Below are positions 28,842 to 34,402 of a stretch of 34,402 nucleotides of DNA, one piece after another. Positions within the stretch are counted from its first letter, which is position 1. Each line of letters begins with the position of its first letter. A program made the position numbers and the translations under genes. The stretch comes from Maribacter sp. (GTDB lineage: Bacteria; Bacteroidota; Bacteroidia; Flavobacteriales; Flavobacteriaceae). The stretch lies in contig JARFRH010000059.1 of the NCBI GenBank assembly GCA_029287355.1, positions 1 through 34,402 on the forward strand, written 5' to 3'. The notes beneath the pieces were generated by a model. That model did not search any database. It had not been told where the DNA came from and worked only from the letters and a program-made list of their open reading frames with translations.

Positions 28842-30386
28842 CTAGCGGGTTAGCACTTTTGCTTTTTCTTGAATAATTTGAGCGACAGGTTTGTCCTCCA
28901 AATGACTTTCGAGCCAAGAAATAATATCTAAATACAAGAAAGCCCTTTTCTCATAAGGGTGGTCTTCATATTTCTTCAACTCTATATGCAACTTTTGAAA
29001 TTCATTTCGTAACTCATGGGGATAAATATTCCCTAGATTACGCAAGAACTTGATCATTTCTTGCTGAACCGCATGCAAATCATTCATTTTTAAAAGGAAC
29101 TTATAGGTGCTTTTGAGTTGCAATTCCAAATGATAATCCATTCCGGCCTCATAGTGTGCCACTAAACTCAATACACGAGCAAAACACATGAGGTCTTCAC
29201 GCATTTTCAAATTCTTGTTATTGATGATGATCTTGAGATATTGAATGCACGTTTTGTTATCACCCATTCCAAAATATAAACACGCAATTTTATAGTAAAG
29301 CAACATAATATGATGCTCATCAATACGGTCTTTATGTTTGTTGATCCCATACTCGATTATCTTTACCAAATACAGTCCTTTTTTAAAAGTCCCCTCTAAA
29401 AAATGAAGGTTCAATTTGTTCGAATTGATATATAGGAAAGCTAATGAACCTATATTGTCATTCTTGGGGAAATCCTTACTCTCAACAATACTTTCCAGTT
29501 TATCAAGTGTTTCTTTAAATTGAGAGCTATACTTCACATAAAATAAGGATTCCAATAAATAATGATTCCCTTTTAGAAAAAAAACGGGATTCAGGTAAAT
29601 CATCTCTTTATTTTCATAAAAAAGGTCGACCCATTTACTGGCATATTTATAACAGGATAGAAAATCTTGAATTAAAAAGCTATACCATAAGTGTGCCTTA
29701 TAGAGCCATAATTTTTCTCGAAACCCCAGGTCTTCAATGTTATGCTTTGGAAGCTGTTTTTCAAAGTATTTCTTAATTCTCTTAATATCCTCATCACTGC
29801 GTGCATAGCCTACTTTCAACATCCATCCATAGAGCTGTAAAGAAAGGTTTGAAAGTTTGCTGGTCATTACATTATGAGCAGAAAGTTCTTTCGCCTGAAT
29901 AGCAAGTTCATCCGCCCTATCGGGTATACTACGGGTAATGTATTGAGTCTCTATTATTTTCTCAAGCTCAACAATTTCATAAGCCACATTTTTCTCCTCA
30001 TTTTCAATTGCGATGTTTTTCGCCTTGTCCAATATTTTTAAACTCTGTTTGTATAGTCCTTTTTGATATAGAATAGTAGCAAAATCAAGTTGTTCCCTAA
30101 TTTGAAGACGAATATTTTGATTTACCGGATTCAGTCTTAGACTTATCAGGATCTGCTTATACAAATGCGCTTTTAAATTAGAAAGTTGTGACTTGGTAAC
30201 GATGCCGTTATCCAAAATGATTTTCTCATTATACGCCTTCATTTTATCCATTAAATTGAAGAGCGCAATGAATTTGGCATCCACATTGACCCCTAAGCGA
30301 CCTACATATAGTTTAAACTGTCGCTTTTCAGACTTGGAAAGTGATTTTACCAGCACGAACAATGCATCTTTATGCGCATTTGTCAT
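28842..30386 (-). CDS. Conserved hypothetical alpha-helical (TPR-like) protein
   Basis: 514 aa uninterrupted ORF, helical-repeat character, no catalytic motif; KSLSKSEKRQFKLYVGRLG start resembles uncharacterised Bacteroidota proteins. Confidence 0.6.
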   Translation of the reverse strand: MTNAHKDALFVLVKSLSKSEKRQFKLYVGRLGVNVDAKFIALFNLMDKMKAYNEKIILDNGIVTKSQLSNLKAHLYKQILISLRLNPVNQNIRLQIREQLDFATILYQKGLYKQSLKILDKAKNIAIENEEKNVAYEIVELEKIIETQYITRSIPDRADELAIQAKELSAHNVMTSKLSNLSLQLYGWMLKVGYARSDEDIKRIKKYFEKQLPKHNIEDLGFREKLWLYKAHLWYSFLIQDFLSCYKYASKWVDLFYENKEMIYLNPVFFLKGNHYLLESLFYVKYSSQFKETLDKLESIVESKDFPKNDNIGSLAFLYINSNKLNLHFLEGTFKKGLYLVKIIEYGINKHKDRIDEHHIMLLYYKIACLYFGMGDNKTCIQYLKIIINNKNLKMREDLMCFARVLSLVAHYEAGMDYHLELQLKSTYKFLLKMNDLHAVQQEMIKFLRNLGNIYPHELRNEFQKLHIELKKYEDHPYEKRAFLYLDIISWLESHLEDKPVAQIIQEKAKVLTR

Positions 30387-30532
30387 CGTAAAAATAAGGG
30401 TTTAAAGTTTTGTCTATCAGTTTGTTGCATATCCCTAAAAGTGATTGCCCATTGTAAAACATAATCGCTTTTTTAGGAGATTTCCCCTATTGGTCATATC
30501 TTCGTAAGGGTGGATAAATCTACACAAATATA

Positions 30533-31711
30533 ATGAGCAAAGATATAGTACAAATTTTTGATACCACACTAAGAGATGGCGAGCAAGTACCCGGTTGTAA
30601 ATTGGACGCTGATCAAAAATTAGTGATCGCGGAGCGATTGGATTATTTAGGAGTTGATATTATTGAAGCCGGATTTCCAATCTCAAGTCCGGGTGATTTC
30701 AATTCCGTATATGAAATCGCCAAATTGGTCAAGAATGCCACCGTTTGTGGTTTGACAAGGGCGGTGAAAAAAGATATCGAAATTGCGGCAGAAGCATTAA
30801 AACCCGCCAGAGTACCAAGAATTCATACAGGTATTGGAACCTCTGATTCCCATATTAAATTTAAGTTCAATTCTAATAGGGCCGCCATTATAGAACGTGC
30901 GGTCGCGGCGGTCAGTTATGCAAAAACTTTTGTGGAGGATGTAGAATTTTACGCGGAGGATGCAGGTAGAACGGACAATGAGTTTTTGGCTAGAGTTTGC
31001 GAGGCGGTTGTAAAGGCCGGAGCAACAGTTCTGAACATACCGGACACCACCGGTTATTGCCTACCGGAAGAATATGGTGCCAAAATGAAGTACTTGAAGG
31101 AAAACGTGAAAGGCATCCATAAAGCGGTGCTTTCATGTCATTGTCATAATGATTTGGGACTTGCAACCGCCAATTCAATTGCAGGAGTTGTCAATGGAGC
31201 GCGACAAATAGAATGTACGATCAATGGAATCGGCGAGCGAGCAGGAAACACTTCTTTGGAAGAGGTGGTCATGATTTTACGCCAACACCCTAGCCTTGGG
31301 TTAGACACTCGAATCAATAGCAAATTGCTGTACAGCACCAGTCAAATGGTTTCACAAAAGATGGGAATGATGGTGCAACCCAACAAAGCTATAGTAGGAG
31401 CAAATGCATTTGCCCATAGTTCTGGAATACATCAAGACGGTGTTATCAAAAATCGAGAAACTTACGAGATTATTGACCCTTCCGATGTGGGTGTCAACGA
31501 ATCTTCCATCGTTCTTACTGCACGCAGTGGTCGAGCGGCACTCGCGTACCGCGCAAAAATAGTGGGGTACGAACTAACCAAAACACAATTGGATACGGTT
31601 TATCAGGAGTTCCTGAAATTCGCAGATAAGAATAAAGAGATTATGGACGATGATATTCATGAAATAATTGCTGCTACTGATGTGGTGATTACCAAAGTCT
31701 CTGCCCCATGA
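30533..31711 (+). CDS. leuA: 2-isopropylmalate synthase (short form lacking C-terminal regulatory domain)
   Basis: [57 protein letters not shown]; overlaps leuB by ATGA. Confidence 0.88.
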   Translation: MSKDIVQIFDTTLRDGEQVPGCKLDADQKLVIAERLDYLGVDIIEAGFPISSPGDFNSVYEIAKLVKNATVCGLTRAVKKDIEIAAEALKPARVPRIHTGIGTSDSHIKFKFNSNRAAIIERAVAAVSYAKTFVEDVEFYAEDAGRTDNEFLARVCEAVVKAGATVLNIPDTTGYCLPEEYGAKMKYLKENVKGIHKAVLSCHCHNDLGLATANSIAGVVNGARQIECTINGIGERAGNTSLEEVVMILRQHPSLGLDTRINSKLLYSTSQMVSQKMGMMVQPNKAIVGANAFAHSSGIHQDGVIKNRETYEIIDPSDVGVNESSIVLTARSGRAALAYRAKIVGYELTKTQLDTVYQEFLKFADKNKEIMDDDIHEIIAATDVVITKVSAP

Positions 31712-32826
31712 ATCTGAAAATCGCTCTCTTGGGCGGCGATGGCATTGGCCCAGAAGTACTAGCTCAGTCCATAAAATGCTTAAAAGCGGTTGAAGAGACC
31801 TTTAATCATCGATTTACCTATTCAGAGGCACCTTTTGGTGCAGTTGCCATTTCAAATACCGGGAATCCCCTTCCTGAAGAAACATTGAAATTATGCAAGA
31901 CCTCTGACGCCATCCTCTTCGGAGCTATTGGCGCATTGGAATACGATTATGATCCAGAGGCGGTTGTTCGGCCCGAACAGGGGCTTCTCAAACTGAGAAA
32001 AGAACTTGGTCTTTTTGCGAACATCAGACCTGTAAAGGTTTTTCCGGCACTTGTTGAGAATTCACTCTTGCCTAAAAAAGTCATTTCAGGTACAGATTTG
32101 GTCATCTATCGCGAATTGACCGGAGGTATCTATTTTGGAAAGAAAACTCTAAGTAATGACGGTACCGTAGCCTCGGACCTATGTGAGTATTTCGAGGGCG
32201 AAATCTCCCGCATAGCCCACATGGCATTTAAGGCGGCCAAGAAGCGAAGGCGCAAATTGACTTTGGTAGATAAAGCCAATGTATTGGAGACGTCTAGATT
32301 GTGGCGAAAAGTAGTCAATGAGATTAGTAGCAGTTACCCTGAAGTGCAACTCGAATGCCTTTTTATCGATAATGCGGTAGTGCAAATGATGATGAACCCC
32401 AAACAGTTCGATGTGATTTTGACGGACAATATGTTCGGAGATATTCTCTCGGGCCAAGGTAGTGTCATAATTGGTTCGATAGGCCTACTACCCTCGGCAT
32501 CGGTAGGGAATGAAAATGCGATGTTCGAACCCTTTCATGGCTCTTATCCGCAAGCGAAAGGAAAAAACATTGCCAATCCTGTAGCTTCAATTCTAAGCAC
32601 CGCAATGCTCTTGCAGCATTTTGGCCTGAACGAAGAAGCGGATGCTGTTGTAAAAGCAGTGCACAAGTCATTTCAAACAAATGTAATTACGAAAGACATT
32701 CTGGGAAGTAGTAAATATGGCACCGATTACGTCGGTGACTTTATTGCTGAAAACATTGCTTATTCTGATGAAGACCTGAACCTTAATGACGAAAATATCG
32801 GTTTGGGGAAATCTACTATTATCTAA
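31708..32826 (+). CDS. leuB: 3-isopropylmalate dehydrogenase
   Basis: [64 protein letters not shown]. Confidence 0.95.
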   Translation: MNLKIALLGGDGIGPEVLAQSIKCLKAVEETFNHRFTYSEAPFGAVAISNTGNPLPEETLKLCKTSDAILFGAIGALEYDYDPEAVVRPEQGLLKLRKELGLFANIRPVKVFPALVENSLLPKKVISGTDLVIYRELTGGIYFGKKTLSNDGTVASDLCEYFEGEISRIAHMAFKAAKKRRRKLTLVDKANVLETSRLWRKVVNEISSSYPEVQLECLFIDNAVVQMMMNPKQFDVILTDNMFGDILSGQGSVIIGSIGLLPSASVGNENAMFEPFHGSYPQAKGKNIANPVASILSTAMLLQHFGLNEEADAVVKAVHKSFQTNVITKDILGSSKYGTDYVGDFIAENIAYSDEDLNLNDENIGLGKSTII

Positions 32827-32859
32827 AAAAACACAAATTCACCACATAGTAAAGCGCCA

Positions 32860-34083
32860 TCACTCTTCAAGCAAGCGCCTCACAAAAACATCGAATTCCT
32901 CTTTAAATTCTGTAAACTTTTCTCCAGTGGCCGGACCATTAAAGCCAGTGTGAATTTTGCGAACTACACCTGCTTTATCAATATATAGCGTTGTTGGATA
33001 AGAAAGCACATGGTTTAACATTGGTAACTTTTCTTGCGCCAATTCCTTATCGGATGAACCATATTGTGCCAAAAGAATAGGATAGTCAATATGAATTCTA
33101 TCCTTTAGTCGTGCAATGCTTTTGAAAGCACCTTCCTTTGTTTTAGCATATTCAAAAGCCAAGCCAACAACTTCTAAATCCAAATCTGGATTCTTTTTCA
33201 AATAGTCGACATAGAATTTACTTTCGTCCAAACAATTTGGACACCAGCTTCCCATTATCTGCACCAAAACTACCTTGTTCTTAAAGCTTTTATCTTCAAG
33301 TGAAACCATATTTCCTGTCGGATCAGGAAATGAAAATGCCAGTTGATCAAATCCCTCCTTCAAAAAAGTCAATGAATCCGTACTTGGCAATTCAAAAACC
33401 TCGTTACGCTTTGCCTCGAAAACCTCTTTTGAATGATTGCCCGAATAAAATGCACCATTCATTGTACTATCAGTGACCTTTGCAACAAAAACAAAAGCAT
33501 GTGCCCCATCAAATGCCGAAAACTTTAGGGTATCACCACTCATCACTCCATCGAGATACCTATAATCCCCTGTGGTCGTTCTGAAAGTTCCGGTCACTCT
33601 ATCGCCGTTCTGGGCAAAAATTCCTTTCGCGATATAATGGTCTTCGGTTTCCTTTTCAAACGTTGTCTCCCAAATTCCAGATACGTTTTTCAAGGCGGGA
33701 CTATTTTTTCGAAATCTTTCCGATATTCCGAAGGTCGCTTTAAAAGGAACGATTCTATCCAAACTCTCCTTTATAAATTGTCCTTCTATGGTGTTTTGAG
33801 AAAAAGTTCCTGCTATATATCCTTCGTAAACAGGGAATTTAATTCGAATGGAATCGTCTTTGATGGTTATTTCATCTACAGCAATAATTTCTTCTGCATT
33901 GAAAATTTCCATTACATAGCCTCCGGAATCGTTCTGCATCAACTTAAAATTGAATGGAAGAATTTCATTATCCATTACAGCTAACTCTCCCAACCAAATC
34001 CCTTCTGAGAGCGAATTTTTTTGTTCTTCGTTACAAGAACCCATCAATAAAATCAGGAACAGGTAAGAGATCGTTCTTTTCAT
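32860..34083 (-). CDS. TlpA-like thiol-disulfide oxidoreductase lipoprotein with beta-rich N-terminal domain
   Basis: Lipobox ILLMGSCN from start at 34083 (MKRTISYLF; ORF track opens at 34131); MGSWCPNCLDESKFYVDYL thioredoxin motif; SYPTTLYIDKAGVVRKIHTGF. Confidence 0.85.
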   Translation of the reverse strand: MKRTISYLFLILLMGSCNEEQKNSLSEGIWLGELAVMDNEILPFNFKLMQNDSGGYVMEIFNAEEIIAVDEITIKDDSIRIKFPVYEGYIAGTFSQNTIEGQFIKESLDRIVPFKATFGISERFRKNSPALKNVSGIWETTFEKETEDHYIAKGIFAQNGDRVTGTFRTTTGDYRYLDGVMSGDTLKFSAFDGAHAFVFVAKVTDSTMNGAFYSGNHSKEVFEAKRNEVFELPSTDSLTFLKEGFDQLAFSFPDPTGNMVSLEDKSFKNKVVLVQIMGSWCPNCLDESKFYVDYLKKNPDLDLEVVGLAFEYAKTKEGAFKSIARLKDRIHIDYPILLAQYGSSDKELAQEKLPMLNHVLSYPTTLYIDKAGVVRKIHTGFNGPATGEKFTEFKEEFDVFVRRLLEE

Positions 34084-34212
34084 GAATAGCATATTTATTA
34101 TCAATTTCCCTGAAGAGGAAATCCCTTGCATTCGTTATTTTGTTTTAGCACTAGTCGAAATAACAATAAAAAAGCTACACTAAAAAATTAAAAGAATTCA
34201 ATTCCCTGGCGG

Positions 34213-34243
34213 TTGAATGTGTTAAAGCATTGTTTTATCTTTA
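34213..34243 (+). promoter_or_regulatory. Candidate pheT promoter, TTG-N20-TATCTTTA
   Basis: TTG at 34213-34215, 20-nt spacer, TATCTTTA (7 of 8 fit to TAnnTTTG in the fixed positions less one) about 20 nt upstream of ATG 34263. Confidence 0.35.
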
Positions 34244-34262
34244 ACCGCTGTAAAAACGACTA

Positions 34263-34402
34263 ATGAATATTTCATATAATTGGCTCAAACAATTCTTAAA
34301 ATTAGATTGGGAAGCCCAACAAACAGCCGAACTCTTAACTGACCTAGGTCTTGAAGTTGAGGGTATTAGTCAATTCGAGTCTGTTAAAGGAGGACTTAAA
34401 GG
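34263..34402 (+). CDS. pheT: Phenylalanine-tRNA ligase beta subunit, N-terminal fragment (truncated by window edge)
   Basis: Manual translation MNISYNWLKQFLKLDWEAQQTAELLTDLGLEVEGISQFESVKGGLKG matches the PheT N-terminus; absent from ORF track. Confidence 0.92.
   Translation, partial: MNISYNWLKQFLKLDWEAQQTAELLTDLGLEVEGISQFESVKGGLK

Noticed and set aside
1-34402. CRISPR array, phage/defence island, transposase, tRNA or rRNA genes
   Set aside because: No regularly spaced repeats, no integrase/transposase or Cas-like ORF, no clover-leaf or rRNA signature noticed; gene content is mainly housekeeping.

Overview
The window is a chromosomal segment of a Flavobacteriaceae-like Bacteroidota. This assignment rests on low GC, a putative TAnnTTTG -7 element, SusC/TonB-type proteins, DUF2853 and DUF4252. 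It is almost fully coding and mostly housekeeping. The main content is a split menaquinone region on the minus strand: menI-like thioesterase, menF, menD, DUF2853, cvfB-like S1 protein, SPOR-like protein, menA, then a LytTR regulator and a HisKA_2 kinase, and further on menC, a CPBP protease and menE. menB is not visible. Other genes include dnaK, sdaA, panB, lspA, an rluA-family gene, leuA-leuB, a TlpA-like lipoprotein and the 5' end of pheT. Two edge-truncated CDSs are missing from the ORF track: a VWA/TonB-plug protein at the left edge (1-1165, minus) and pheT at the right edge (34263-34402, plus). I found no CRISPR array, phage, transposase, tRNA or rRNA, and no convincing new multi-gene defence system. 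The most notable non-routine signals are: an in-frame palindromic insertion in menE; a VWA plus TonB-plug fusion; two mutually exclusive hairpins abutting the lspA start codon; repeated ATTTGAATA boxes in the menF-menD spacer; a sigma54-like element plus TGACA-N3-TGTCA palindrome upstream of dnaK; and a 17-nt match, recalled from memory, to a cloning-vector polylinker.
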